Notes under the pieces: model-generated | What the model was told of the DNA's origin: nothing | Seen by the model: only the letters and a program-made list of their open reading frames with translations | The model's database searches: none | Source: Apium graveolens | Lineage: Eukaryota; Streptophyta; Magnoliopsida; Apiales; Apiaceae | Length of the DNA: 64,000 bases | Direction: 5' to 3' | Assembly (NCBI RefSeq): GCF_009905375.1 | Contig: NC_133650.1 | Coordinates: 141,539,135-141,603,134, forward strand | Shown here: positions 13,301 to 24,513 of the stretch, in pieces | Position numbering within the stretch: position 1 is the first letter of the stretch | Layout: each line of letters begins with the position of its first letter | Program-made: the position numbers and the translations under genes

Positions 13301-13538
13301 TGCGGTATAGAGATAGTCAGATTGTAAGAATGATTTTATTATCAATTGTAAGTTAAATTAGTTGGGATTTGGTACGTTGTAATAAGGATTAAGATTGTGG
13401 CTTGTTTTCATACTTTAACCTGTTGCGATCCGTGGTTATGTGAAGCAGGGTCATTGCAAATAATATTTCCTATACAGGTTTATATTGTGCATGAGTTGTG
13501 GACCCCAAACTTCTGACCCGGGTTTGGAGGGCGTCATA
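10302..13538 (+). repeat. Right LTR of the TATAAC element
   Basis: 3,237 bases beginning TATAACGACTCGTG and ending GGAGGGCGTCATA, followed by TSD GTAGC. It contains a G-box (11019-11024), a pyrimidine-rich leader (about 11100-11197), an intron-like segment (11198-11516) and A+T-rich flanks. Short ORFs in the leader and intron are not conserved as protein between copies. Confidence 0.8.
11198..11516 (+). other. Putative leader intron in right LTR
   Basis: Donor-like TTCG|GTAATC and acceptor TTTTGCAG| match the positions seen in the left LTR and the Helitron-nested copy. The conserved text resumes just after the acceptor, with GATTA-like sequence followed by the block containing TTTTGCCGCC. 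Confidence 0.5.
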
Positions 13539-13570
13539 GTAGCTGATATATTAAACTTTCATTTTGTAAT

Positions 13571-13630
13571 AATAGGATAAATTGTGATCGTAGTTTAGTA
13601 GGATAAGTAGACTATGTCTACTAGTTTAAC
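13571..13630 (+). repeat. Diverged direct repeat flanking the TATAAC element (right copy)
   Basis: Counterpart of 2626-2690: shares ATAGGATAA, GTAGTTTAGTAG-like text and ACTATGTCTA. The distance from the TSD differs between the two sides. Confidence 0.6.
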
Positions 13631-13688
13631 GGATATATAAGTCTATTTATTATTTTAATAACCAAAATTAGGGGATAATTGTTGAACT

Positions 13689-13724
13689 AAATTATACACC
13701 ATTCCGGTTATAGTATAGTATAGA
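13689..13724 (+). repeat. Left arm of an inverted-repeat pair
   Basis: 36 bases around ACCATTCCGGTTATAG match the reverse complement of 16068-16106 with few changes and a 3-bp indel. The pair encloses 2.4 kb and resembles the termini of a DNA transposon, but I see no transposase and no convincing TSD. Confidence 0.6.
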
Positions 13725-13747
13725 TTCTAAAGGTCGTATGATATTAA

Positions 13748-14121
13748 GAGCAAGTCCAACAACTCCTTTAAACATGCTCTTAACTCCAAATATAAAAAAT
13801 ATGATAAAAAAATTGCACTCGAACAGTGTCTTAGTGATTCCTTTTATCACTAAGACACCTCTCTCATGCCTTATCTTTAAGCAACCACAAGTCATACCTT
13901 ATTTCATTTTTATCAGTAAAAAATTATTTTTTCTCTATTCTTTTTAGTTCTTTTCTCTCTCTTCCTTTCATATTTCATTCAAATTTAATATTATTATAAT
14001 AATAAGGAATGAATATAAGGATCATTGTTGGAGTTCAAATTCAAAATCATGTCTTAAATCACTAAGAGTTAATATTTATAATATTTATAAGGAACCTATT
14101 AAGAGACTGTTGGACTTGCTC
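13748..14121. mobile_element. MITE with GAGCAAGTCCAACA inverted termini
   Basis: A 374-bp A+T-rich element starts GAGCAAGTCCAACA and ends with its reverse complement, TGTTGGACTTGCTC. Flanks are TAA on the left and AAA on the right, close to the 3-bp TSD of PIF/Harbinger-type MITEs but not exact. There is also an internal palindrome around 13830-13857. It is nested between the arms of the 13689/16068 inverted repeat. Confidence 0.8.
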
Positions 14122-17100
14122 AAAGTACTCTATATATTAGTCTATTCAATTTGTGTTTGAGTATCTGAGGCTAGTAATTAACCCTAGGGGAGTAGTCACG
14201 GAGGGAGAAAAAGACAGAGGAAAATAGATGCATACTTTCCTGTTTGTGTCTACTAGTCTACTAGATCAGGTAACTCTTTATGGCCACCAATAATGTCTCC
14301 ATACCTGTGTACTTGAAAAATTAGTTTGAAAAATTGGTTACCATAATTTTATATGCTAAACATGTGTTATTAAAAGGCTATTCATATAGGCTGCATGTGG
14401 ATCTTTATCGCACACTTACATTTATATTTTAATACTATATTTGGTAATCTTGTATGTGAGTATCATGCTTCTAAAGTATAAGGATTATTATAATATTTAC
14501 ATGACATCTGTGTGTACATTTTCCTGAAAATCAATGTTCTGTTGTTGTTATTTACAAGTTTTGTAGGTCATTAATTCGATGTTATGTACCGATAATTTAT
14601 ATACTTATTTGATAATAAATTTTTTTCTTTAGTTTGTACGTGGACTGAATTCAATTTTATAATATTAATGTGTTTGTGTAGTATGCGACATGTAATAAAA
14701 TATTATTATTATTATTAACATTGTTATAAACTTATGACATTTAGTGATAATTGATCAAGTAGCTTGAATAGGTCTAAGATCATGGTGTTGTGTTAAAATA
14801 AAAAATATGATTGTATAATGTTCAAGTACATGATTTCCCTTAGTATTTTATTATATTTATTTATTTGATATTGTTAAACTAGTAACACGAAATGGATGTC
14901 ATGGTACATGCGTGTAGATTAGGTTAGTTGTCTTATATTAATAGATTAATAAAGGCCTACATGTTACTAGATGGTCACTGTAGTGCAGAGACTTTGAATT
15001 CATATATAGTGATTTATACATCTTTTGGTTAAAAATTGTTAATTTCTTTAATAGTTAATGTATTGAGTTGATCATTTCCCTGACGTGGCAACATAAAGTA
15101 TATATACATGCAATTGATTTTGGTCTACCTGGTTAACTAACTTTAGCTTAGACATGTAACTAATAATGTTTATTAATTATAAATTATGATTTTGTAAATA
15201 GGTCGGGAACCGGGAATTTAGAGTATCGTGTACGGATTTCGTTAGTATCAGAGTTGCGATATTTGAGCTATAGATTATGTCCCCTTCTTATTCAGCACTA
15301 CTCCTATTAGGAATTTAATATCTTTGATTTGTTGAATTCTATATTTATTTGCTCCGTTAATATTGTTTGATCATTTTGAATTCCGAAAATTATTTTAAAA
15401 GTTGATTTGGAAAATTTTAAATATATGTTTATGCTGTTTTCAACAATCATTTATCACATTCTCTGTTTTGAAAATCTAAATTATTTGTCTCATGTGATTT
15501 TAAAATTTTGCAAGAATATTTTTATTTGAACCCTTAGAGATATAAGATATACCGAATTAACCAGCTGTAGGCGTACTACGGCCATGTCATTATGGCACCA
15601 GTGACATGACACTTCCGTGACAGTGTCATTGATCATAGCGTATCCTTTTGTTAGCTCTTGGGAGGAACTTTTGGCCATTTGATATTTGTTCAGGATATGT
15701 TGGTGCACCTAGAGTTTGATTTGTGATTCATTTACGGTGACGATGTATATGCCGTACACGTCAATCATTCTGTTGGACGCATTAGGTAATCTATGATGTG
15801 TATTTGTATCTGTTCTGATCTCGGTATGAAATATCCTAACCACTCGTTGATTCAGCCTTACTTATTTTAAAAATTGTTCTTTATTGTAAAATGTACATTA
15901 TTTATTTTTGATCTCTTATTTTGTAAATGTATTCCAAATCCGTACTGGACGTTTGACTCATGCCATATTCTTTTTTCTGGCAAGTTCTTAGGGGGGTATG
16001 GGAGTGTGTGATGGAGAGCTACCCTATTTCATTGGTTAGGATTTCGGACTTTATTATTATCTAGACTTCTATACTATAATATAATAACCGGAATGGGGTA
16101 TAATTTGATATGCTCTTTTTTGCTCTATTTGGTAATCTCTTTTAAAAAAATTAAAAATAAAAATGGTATTATTACAAAATCTTCTAACAGACTATGACAC
16201 AGACTCTCAAATTCTATAGACACTCCCAACAAAATCCACCGCTCGAGACTCTACGTACACCCGTAAAATCTAGTAGCATGAGCTTCAGAAGGAGGACTAC
16301 CCAATCCCAATGCATCAGCGTGTGAACAACCGGTAAAATCTTATATTATACAAGTGGATTAATTGCCTGAATTTGAGGTATCTTAGACTTTGAAAACATT
16401 TATATATTTGTAAACTGAGAAAACTAAAATCTTCGATTGAAGCTTAGAATGATGTTTATATGCTAATGGAGTGTGAATTACCACATGATTATTTCATTTG
16501 TAGAACTAAGTGTGTGTATAATTATTTTGGTTATCTGTTCTACATATCTAATCAGATCTTTCTTTATATTCATATTACTTTACATATTAACAAGTATTCT
16601 TCTATTATTTGACATAATTTTGTAAGGTTATTGTTGACCCTTTAGTTAACCAGTATTGGTGATTCCTATAGTTTCTCAGGTCGATTATATTTTTACTTAC
16701 ATATGACTGTTCGCCAACCCTTTTTTTATTCGCAGGCGATACCTAAGTTAACTGAATGGAAGGCCACCCTTATTTCATATTGAGATTCAAAAATCGCACG
16801 TTTGTTGTAGTCATCTCTTAATGATCATGTGTGAGTTTCCGTAAGTAACCAAGTTTATGACCATTCTTTACATTCGAATATTATACTTATTAAGAATATC
16901 TTTTAATACTTTCTATTTTTTAGACTTGCGTATCCTGCGAATTTTCTGCAGCTTTTTTGCACCGTCGCACCTGCCTCTACCACCGAAGAAAATTTGGCAT
17001 ATGTGTGTTTCATGGGACTCCCTCTCCACCGGTCGAGACTCATGAACGGCTCTTGCATTGACAACTTCAACAGCAGAAGCTTCAACATGAGCTTTTCTCT

Positions 17101-17685
17101 CTAGGCAAAATCATCACTCAAATTCAATCCACCTTCAGGTAAACTTTTAGACTATAATTATTGATCTATTTGGCTAATATACATGTTAATCAGCTTAATT
17201 TAAAGTTTCAATTGAAGTTTTAACTCATCAATATTGTAATTCTCGGTTTATATGTTATTTTTTTTAGTTTTAATATTCTGGACATAATGCTTATATATAC
17301 ATAGGTATGTATTATTTGTTTAAAGTGATGGTCTTTTTAATTATCTCTAAGATTGCCTCAATTTGTGAAAGTACGACTATAGTTGTTTATTCTTAACAAT
17401 TGAATGCACGATGTGGAGCTCTATTAATCGAAAGTATAAGCTGATAACTATAGTTGGCATATTGCTTTTGAATAAGGAGGTTACTAAATATGATAATTAC
17501 AACCGTGCTAAAATATGCACCAAACACAGGGTTCGAGTTTGATAGCCAGCTCGAGAGATAAATGTATTTGTTTTTCGTGCTGATCCATTAAAAATCAGTT
17601 ACATTACTCAACATGAATGCATTGTGTAAAATTTTAACATACCCAATAACTAAATATACTCCCTAGAAAAAACCTAAATACACTA
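14122..17685. other. A+T-rich non-coding region
   Basis: No ORF with recognisable domains. Slightly G+C-richer patches occur at 16190-16330 and 16930-17130. The second reads as a short open stretch ending at a stop near 17100 and is followed by CTTCAGGTAAAC, a possible splice donor, but I do not recognise the product. The rest looks like old, unclassified repeat or intergenic DNA. Confidence 0.5.
16068..16106 (-). repeat. Right arm of an inverted-repeat pair
   Basis: Reverse-complement partner of 13689-13724, sharing CCATTCCGGTTAT. The DNA outside the two arms is unrelated, which fits element ends rather than a larger duplication. Confidence 0.6.
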
Positions 17686-18289
17686 TGTTAGGATCAATTG
17701 AAGTTATCAAACAGAAACTATGAGAAGCATCGACGGATGATGACTGCAAGCATCGACAGATGATGACTACAAGCATCGACGGATGTTGACTACAAGCATT
17801 GACGGATAATGACTACAAGCATCAACGGATGATGACTACAAGCATCGACCGATAATGGTGACATCGACAGATATTGATAATCGACGGATAATGATATCAA
17901 TAGATGATGATGTCAATGAATGATAAAATTAGTATTTGTCATATTAGTTGATCTTTGAGGAGGAAAAGGAAATAGGAACTCAAGTCGGTGAAGGATATCT
18001 CAGAAGCAATTGTATAGGTTTCCTTGTTGTTAATAGAATAGGATTCCTTATACATTGGTAGTTGTGCTCTATATAAAGAAAATTAGGTGTATGCTATAAG
18101 CATTGCAACATTGTTATATCTTTCGCATAACCTAGCAGCTCTTAAGGATATTTGTTCATCCTTTTGAGAGAGTATGATTGTAATAAGTTTTTATTAGTCA
18201 ATATAAAAACTGTTGATTCTGTTGAAGCTTTGTCGAATTGATTGTATTAACTGTATTCACCCCCTCTACAGTTGATTAAGGGCCTAACA
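17686..18289 (+). repeat. 5' LTR of the Sirevirus-like element
   Basis: 604 bases from TGTTAGGATCAATTG to GGGCCTAACA. Contains a 23-bp minisatellite near its start (17726-17840) and a promoter-like CTCTATATAAAG at about 18067-18078, also present in the 3' LTR. It matches 27935-28518 closely along its length. Confidence 0.92.
17726..17840 (+). repeat. 23-bp minisatellite in 5' LTR
   Basis: About five tandem units of AGCATCGACGGATGATGACT plus three bases, each with a few changes, followed by degenerate GACGGATAATGA-type copies to about 17920. The 3' LTR has the same array at 27975-28090, so it is part of U3. Confidence 0.9.
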
Positions 18290-18291
18290 AT

Positions 18292-18303
18292 TGGTATCAG
18301 AGC
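18292..18303 (+). promoter_or_regulatory. Primer-binding site (tRNA-iMet)
   Basis: TGGTATCAGAGC lies two bases after the 5' LTR end. It is complementary to the 3' end of plant initiator tRNA-Met, the usual copia primer for minus-strand DNA synthesis. Confidence 0.93.
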
Positions 18304-18349
18304 TTGCTGTTAATGTATAAACAGTTTAAGATTTGAAAATCAATCAACC

Positions 18350-19560
18350 ATGTCAGAAAAAGGAGAAGAAGAAACACAGAATCTGAATCTGAAGCCACAA
18401 CCCCCAGCCACATCACAGATAAGAAGCAACATGAGTAGGTATGAAGCAATCAAAGTGCCTATCCTGAAGATACATGAATATCCAATCTGGAAAGTCAGGA
18501 TGGTCATGTGCTTGAAAGCCACAGATCCTGAATATTTGAACATGATCTATGATGGTCCTCACAGACCGATGAAGGTAGCTGTTTCACTTGCAAGAGAAAT
18601 AGAAAAGATGATAGACAAAGACACGAAGGACCACTCTCCTGAAAATATCTCATTGATCATGAAGGATGCTAAGGTCAGACACATCCTGCACAACAGTATT
18701 GATATTGTTATGTCCAATAGAGTCATTGGATGTAAGACAGGAAAAGAGATATGGGATGCTTTAGAAGTAAAGTGTCAAGGTACAACTGCTATGAAGAAGA
18801 ACAGGAGGACAATACTTACTCAAGAATATGAGCACTTTGACTCAAGGGACAATGATTTCCTAACTGAGATCTATGACAAATTTCAGAAGTTGTTGAATGA
18901 CTTATCCCTTGTCGACAACGAATATGATTTGGAGGACTCAAAATTGAAGTTCCTGCTTGCTCCCCCTGAAAAGTGGGACTGTAAAGTCACATCAATAAGG
19001 GATAACTATCAACCTGATATCACACCTCTAGATGAGATCTATGGAATTCTGAAAACTCATGAACTAGAGATGGAGCAAAGAAGTAAGAGGAAAGGATTAA
19101 AAGCTAGACCAATTGCACTCAAGGTTAAAGAGAAGCCAAAGGAGAAAGCTAGGAGAAAAAGCTACTCCAAAGGGAAAGCCATGATTGCAAAGTCAGATAC
19201 TCAATCATCAGATACTGATGATGACTTAAATACTGATACTGAATCAGATATTGACAGTGATCATAACAACAATAAAGATATGGAACAGATGGCTACCCTA
19301 CTGGTTAAAAGCTTCAAGAAGATGGTCTACAAGAACTTCAAGAAAGGGAGAAGATTTTGCAGAAAAGGTTCCAGTTCCTCAAACTCTGATAAAAGGAACA
19401 ACAGGATAAATACTAATGGGAAGGAATCAAGATCTGGAAAACTTGACAAGTCAAAAGAGAGATGTTACAACTGTGATTGAATTGGACACTTTACAGCTGA
19501 CTGTAGAAAACCTAGGGCTGAGAAGAAACACACCTTGATCTCAAGGAAGAGAAACTGGGA
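18350..19560 (+). pseudogene. Sirevirus-like gag
   Basis: Starts at ATG 18350 and runs 376 codons to a TGA at 19478-19480, inside a CCHC zinc knuckle: CYNC precedes the stop and GHFTADC follows it in the same frame. The N-terminal half is a UBN2/gag-like capsid domain (YPIWKVRM near residue 45; GKEIWDAL near 140). A basic and Ser/Asp-rich linker follows. The protein would package element RNA into particles. The in-frame stop removes the knuckle and everything after it. Confidence 0.88.
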
Positions 19561-20760
19561 TGATTCATCAGATTCAGATGATGGAGTCGGTTATGCTCTC
19601 ATGGAAAAGCTGATGTTGAGGCTGACAATGCTGAATTAAAGGTACCTCAGACTACTCTTGCTTTTGATACCGATGATATCTATGAATTAAGATTATTTCT
19701 TAAGTCTCTACATGTTAGTTTTAGGGATCAAACCTTAGAGAATAATATAATTAAGAGTGAAAACTTTGTGTTAAATAAAAGGAATGATCACCTAGAAACT
19801 GAGTTGTTTTCCATGCTAGAAATTCAAAAAGAAAGAGATAATGTTGTTTATGTTAAGGAAAAACTGCTAGAAAAACATGTTTATCTAGAAAAGGAACTAG
19901 CAAAAGAAAGAAAAGTCATTAAAATTTGGACTAACTCAGGAAAATCAACTCAAGAAATTCTAGAGAATGGTTGTTGGGGATCAGGATTAGGATATTCAGC
20001 TAGATCTAATTCTGATAAGAAAAGGGGATAAGAAACTGAGATAACAGAACCAATAAAAACTGATAGCAAGGTCAAATTGAACAAGGTTCAAATAAAGACC
20101 ATTAACTTTAATCCAAGTGCTAATACTGTTAAATCAATCCATGAGGAAGGTACTACCTCAGCATCTAGATCAAACTTAATTACTGAAAAGAGTGAACAAG
20201 TTCACACAAATTCAGTAAATATTGGTTCAATGATTCAGAAACAGCTTAAGCAAAAGCTGAAGGATCTACACATGAAAGACAAGAGGAAAAGTTCTAGGAT
20301 AAATAGGAATGGCAAGGTCCGTGTTAATAAAAATGGAAATTATGTGACCCTACCTAATGCACCTAGAAAGACATGTTCAAAGTGTGGTAGCACTAATCAT
20401 CTTGCTAATTCTTGTAAGAAGAATAAAATGATAAATATTGTTTCTTCAAAATCAGAGTTTAAGAATAAAATACTTAAATATAAACCACAGAGTCCTTGTT
20501 TTCATTATGAAAGTGCTTGGCATTCTATTTACACATGTAAAGAGTATCACAGTTTGTATTATGATTATTATAAACTAAAACCCTCTTTAATTAAAGCAAA
20601 ATTTGTTTCTGCATGTATAAATACTGATAGTAAGGATGTTAACATAAATTCTGATAAAAAGTCTTCTGCTGCATATGTTAACAAACTTAAAAAGGCCAAA
20701 GGATCCAAGGAAGTATGGCTCCTTAAAAATACTAACTGATTTAAATTACTGATGGTAGGG
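19560..20760 (+). pseudogene. Gag C-terminal / gag-protease linker with second zinc knuckle
   Basis: Two open stretches (19768-20031 and 20077-20739) carry a Lys/Glu-rich coiled-coil-like segment, then CSKCGSTNHLANSC, a clean CX2CX4HX4C knuckle near 20380-20420. A further motif (CFHYESAWHSIYTC near 20500) has Tyr in place of the second Cys. Frame changes separate them from gag and pol. Long gag proteins with more than one knuckle are typical of Sireviruses. Confidence 0.75.
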
Positions 20761-23700
20761 TGACAAGAGGAATGCTCTAGTCTTGGATAGTGGATGCTCA
20801 GGATATATGAATGGTTATAAATCCATGCTATCAGAATTTGAGGAGAAAGCTGGCCCAAACGTTTCTTATGGAGATAACAACTTAAGAAAAACCTTGGGAT
20901 ATGGAAAAATCAAAGTTGGAAATGTCATCATTAAAAATATAGCTTTAGTTGAAGGACTCAAGCATAATCTGATTAGTGTGAGTCAAATATGTAACATAGG
21001 TTACCATGTCAACTTTTATAATGAGCATTGTGAAATTGTCAGTAAGTCTGATGGAAAGATCACATTGACTGATGTGAGACATGGTAGTTTATACGAAGCC
21101 AGGGTCTCCATAAGTTTTGATAATTCAAAAGTCTGTCTATTGAGTAGAGAATCCGTTGAAGACAGCTGGAACTGGCATAAAAGACTTTCTCACCTGAACT
21201 TCAACAATATCAATGAACTTGTTAGGAAAGATCTTGTAAGAGGATTGCCCAATGTAGGTTTTACTCCTGATGGCTTATGTGACTCATGCCAGAAAGCCAA
21301 GCAAAGGAAAACTTCTTTCAAGAGTCAAACTGAATCCTCGATTCTTGAACCATATCATCTACTTCATGTTGATCTCTTTGGTTTAGTGAATGTTATGTCA
21401 ATTGCCAAGAAGAGGTATGCACTCGTAATTGTTGATTAATATACAAGATACACATGGGTGTATTTTCTGCACACCAAGGATGAATCGCCATCCATTCTTC
21501 TTGATTATGTGAGGGAGATGGAGAAAGGATCATCATATAAAGTGAAGATCATCAGAAGTGATAATGGAACTGAATTCAAGAATAGCTCTATGAAAGAGTT
21601 CTACAAACTCAAGGAGATAAAATACGAGTTTTTTGCTCCTAGAACTCCATAACAAAATGGAGTTGTTGAAAGAAAGAATAGAACTCTGATAGAAGTGGCA
21701 AGAACCATGCTAGAGGAAGCAAGATTACCTACCTACTTCTGGGTGAGGCTGTGCAAACTACTTGCTTTACACAAAATGCAACATTGATCAACAATCATGG
21801 AAAAACACCATTTGAGATGGTGAAGGGGAAAGAAGCTAAATTTGAAGTTCTTTCATATTTTTTGTTGTAAGTGTTTTGTTCTCAAAACTCATCCGGAGAA
21901 GCTGACCAAGTTTGATCTGAAAGCTGGTGAAGGAATATTTATGGGTTATCCATTGACACAAAAGCCTTCAGAGTTTATAATCTGAGAATAAGAACAGTCA
22001 TGGAATCTATACATGTATCTTTCGATGACAGGAAAATAACAGGTCTAGAAGATGCAGATGACCATGACAAGTTGAGATTTGAAAATGAAGTACCTTATGC
22101 TGAACTTTTAAAACCTGACTATGATATAGTAAGTCCTGATATCACTCAAAGCTTTGAGATTCCACAGGACAATGGAAATTCTTCTAACATTGAAGAATAT
22201 GTTGAGGGGGAGCAATATAACTCAAATCTAGAGACTACAACAAGTGATTCATCTCAAGAGACATCAGTAGAAAGATCATCAGACTCATCTTCCTTAAATT
22301 CTGATTAGTCAAATACTGATAAAAATGGGAACACTAATTCAGGGGGAGCATCAGGAAACAATAGTGGTACTAATCAAAGAAATAACAGGGAATTCATGGA
22401 TCAAGGGGGAGGTTCGTCTTCAAGGAGTCAACTTCCATCTGCAAGAAAATGGTCTAAGTCATACACACCTGACTTAATCATTGGAAACCCTGACAGTGGT
22501 GTAAGAACAAGAAAAGCCACTTAGAATGAATGTCTCTACCATTCTTTTTTATCTCAAACTGAACCTGAAAAGGTTGAAGAAGCTTTACAAGATGCTGACT
22601 GGGTCACAGCAATGCAAGAAGAGCTCAATGAATTTTAAAGGAACAAAGTCTGGACTCTTATGCCAAGACCAAAGAACAGATCTGTAGTTGGCATAAAGTG
22701 GGTGTTCAGAAACAAAACTTACAGTGAGGGCATTATCACAAGGAATAAAGCAAGACTGGTTGCAAAGGGTTACTCACAACAAGAAGGCATCGATTATGAT
22801 GAGACATTTTCTTCAGCTGCAAGGCTAGAGGCAATAAGAATCTTTCTTGCCTATGCTGCTCACAAGAAGTTTAAGGTCTTCCAAATGGATGTAAAGAGTG
22901 CATTTTTAAATGGAGAACTCGAAGAGAAAGTTTATGTTGAACAGCCTTCAGGGTTCATTGATCAAAGGTATCCAGATCATGTCTACTTACTGGATAAAGC
23001 ACTCTATGTACTGAAGCAAGCTCCAAGGGCCTGGTATGAAACACTTGCTCTATTTATGCTAGAGAATGGTTTCACAAGAGGTACAATTGATAAAACTCTT
23101 TTTTAAAAATACCATGATAAGGACTTGTTATTAGTACAGATATATGTTGATGATATCATTTTTGGATCTACTAATGATAAACTTTGTGAGAGATTCGCAA
23201 AGTTAATGCAGTCCAGGTATCAAATGAGTACGATGGGAGAATTGAGTTATTTTCTGGGGTTACAAATTAAACAGAATGATGAAGCAATCTTCATAAATCA
23301 ATCCAAATACACCAGGAATTTACTCAAAAGATTTGGAATGCCAGACTGCTCAAATGCATCAACTCCTATGGACACTGCAACCAAGTTAGATTTAAATACT
23401 GGTTCTTGAGTAGATATAACCAACTATAGAGGATGAAAAATAGACAGGAAAATCACTTCTAGGAGCTTCCAATTCCTTGGTGGAAGATTGGTTTCTTGGT
23501 TCAGAAAGAAATAAAAGTCAATTTCCACATCAACTGCAGAAGCAAAATACATTGCTGCAGGAAGCTGTTGTGCTCAAATTTTATGGATGAAGAATCAATT
23601 AGTGGATTATGGGTTAGACTATTCTTCTAATCCTATATATTATGATAATCAAAGTACTATTGCAAGACAGGAAATCCAGTGCAGCATTCAATGACTAAGC

Positions 23701-23885
23701 ACATCAGTATCAGATACCATTTCATAAGGGAACATGTGGAAGCTGGTACAGTGGTATTGGTCTTTGTTCCAACAGATCAGCAAGTAGCAGATATATTCAC
23801 CAAGCCTCTCTATGAAGCTACATTCACAAGATTGGTGAATGAATTGGGAATAATTTCAGGACGGTTCTCAAACTCTGATAATTAA
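20760..23885 (+). pseudogene. Sirevirus-like pol: protease, integrase, reverse transcriptase, RNase H
   Basis: Protease motif LDSGCSGYM near 20785. GAG-pre-integrase and the integrase HHCC finger (WHKRLSHLN ... CDSCQKAK) at 21170-21300. Integrase core with HVDLFG and SDNGTEF at 21365-21580. Reverse transcriptase from GIKWVFRNK near 22690 to the YVDDIIFGS catalytic site near 23143-23170. RNase H end with STAEAKYIAAGS near 23525. In-frame stops fall at 21437, 21650, 22305, 22522, 22636 and 23103, with a frame loss around 21740-21990. Between 23410 and 23440 the reading jumps from the connection region to the late RNase H region, so an internal piece is deleted. The copia order, integrase before reverse transcriptase, is clear. 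Confidence 0.9.
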
Positions 23886-24419
23886 GTCTGCTGATATTAT
23901 TGAAGCATGGTATCTTAATATTTGTTAGTACTTGTTGGATACCGATTCTTATGCTAAATGTTGATATCATGATAACATGCAAATTGTACTAAATGATTTT
24001 ATGTGAAAATTGCATGTTGAACTATTGAGTTTGTATACATATTATGTTATTAGTTAAACTTGCTTTGACTAATAGGTTATGTCAGTAGTTGATAAGACCT
24101 GATAATTATTATTAAAATGATGATAATGATCAAGACTTGATTGATTGTTATACTTTATTGATTATTTTGAACTTGTTCGAAATAAATTGTTAAGCAGTAT
24201 TTTTAAATATACAGTGAGATAGTGGAATATCTTTTAGTTGCTTAAATGGGTTAGTTCTGATGCAAGTTTCTTGTAATACTTGAGTATTTACATTGGGAAT
24301 AGGAATTTGAAGAGAGAGATCACTTTTTCTTACCTAGATACGCGTAATCGTGTATTTGCATTATGGTTAATTATTACTTGGTAAATCAAAGAGTCTCTTC
24401 AGTTTCTAAACCTTTCTGG

Positions 24420-24427
24420 TATAAATA
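24420..24427 (+). promoter_or_regulatory. TATA box upstream of the 122-aa ORF
   Basis: TATAAATA inside GGTATAAATACAACC, 87 bases before the ATG at 24514. Spacing suits a TATA box with a short leader. It lies inside the element, well after pol, so it would drive a separate transcript. Confidence 0.5.
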
Positions 24428-24513
24428 CAACCCTCCACTTTCAAAACTACTCACTGCCTTTTTGATACTCAACTTATCATATTCTCAAAATCTTATTCAC
24501 AACCTTATCAAAA

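Larger units (their letters stand above)
2706..13538 (+). mobile_element. Non-coding LTR element with TATAAC...GTCATA ends (LARD-like)
   Basis: Two long direct repeats, 2706-9914 (interrupted) and 10302-13538, flank a 387-bp interior. The element is bounded by an exact 5-bp TSD, GTAGC at 2701-2705 and 13539-13543. A purine tract sits directly before the right repeat, as the polypurine tract does in LTR elements. The outer termini are TATAAC and GTCATA rather than TG and CA. The interior has no gag or pol long enough to recognise, so the element would be non-autonomous. LARD describes this architecture; the lineage (probably Ty3/gypsy) is inference. Confidence 0.75.

Noticed and set aside
16903..17088. 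Short ORFs on both strands in a G+C-richer patch
   Set aside because: Nothing recognisable in either strand, no support for a start, and a stop soon follows; only a possible splice donor near 17140.
17726..17840. Regular 23-bp repeats considered as a CRISPR-like array
   Set aside because: Repeats are directly tandem without unique spacers, lie inside an LTR, and recur in the partner LTR.
20568..20858. 96-aa minus-strand ORF opposite the copia protease region
   Set aside because: It overlaps clear plus-strand zinc-knuckle and protease motifs and shows no domain.
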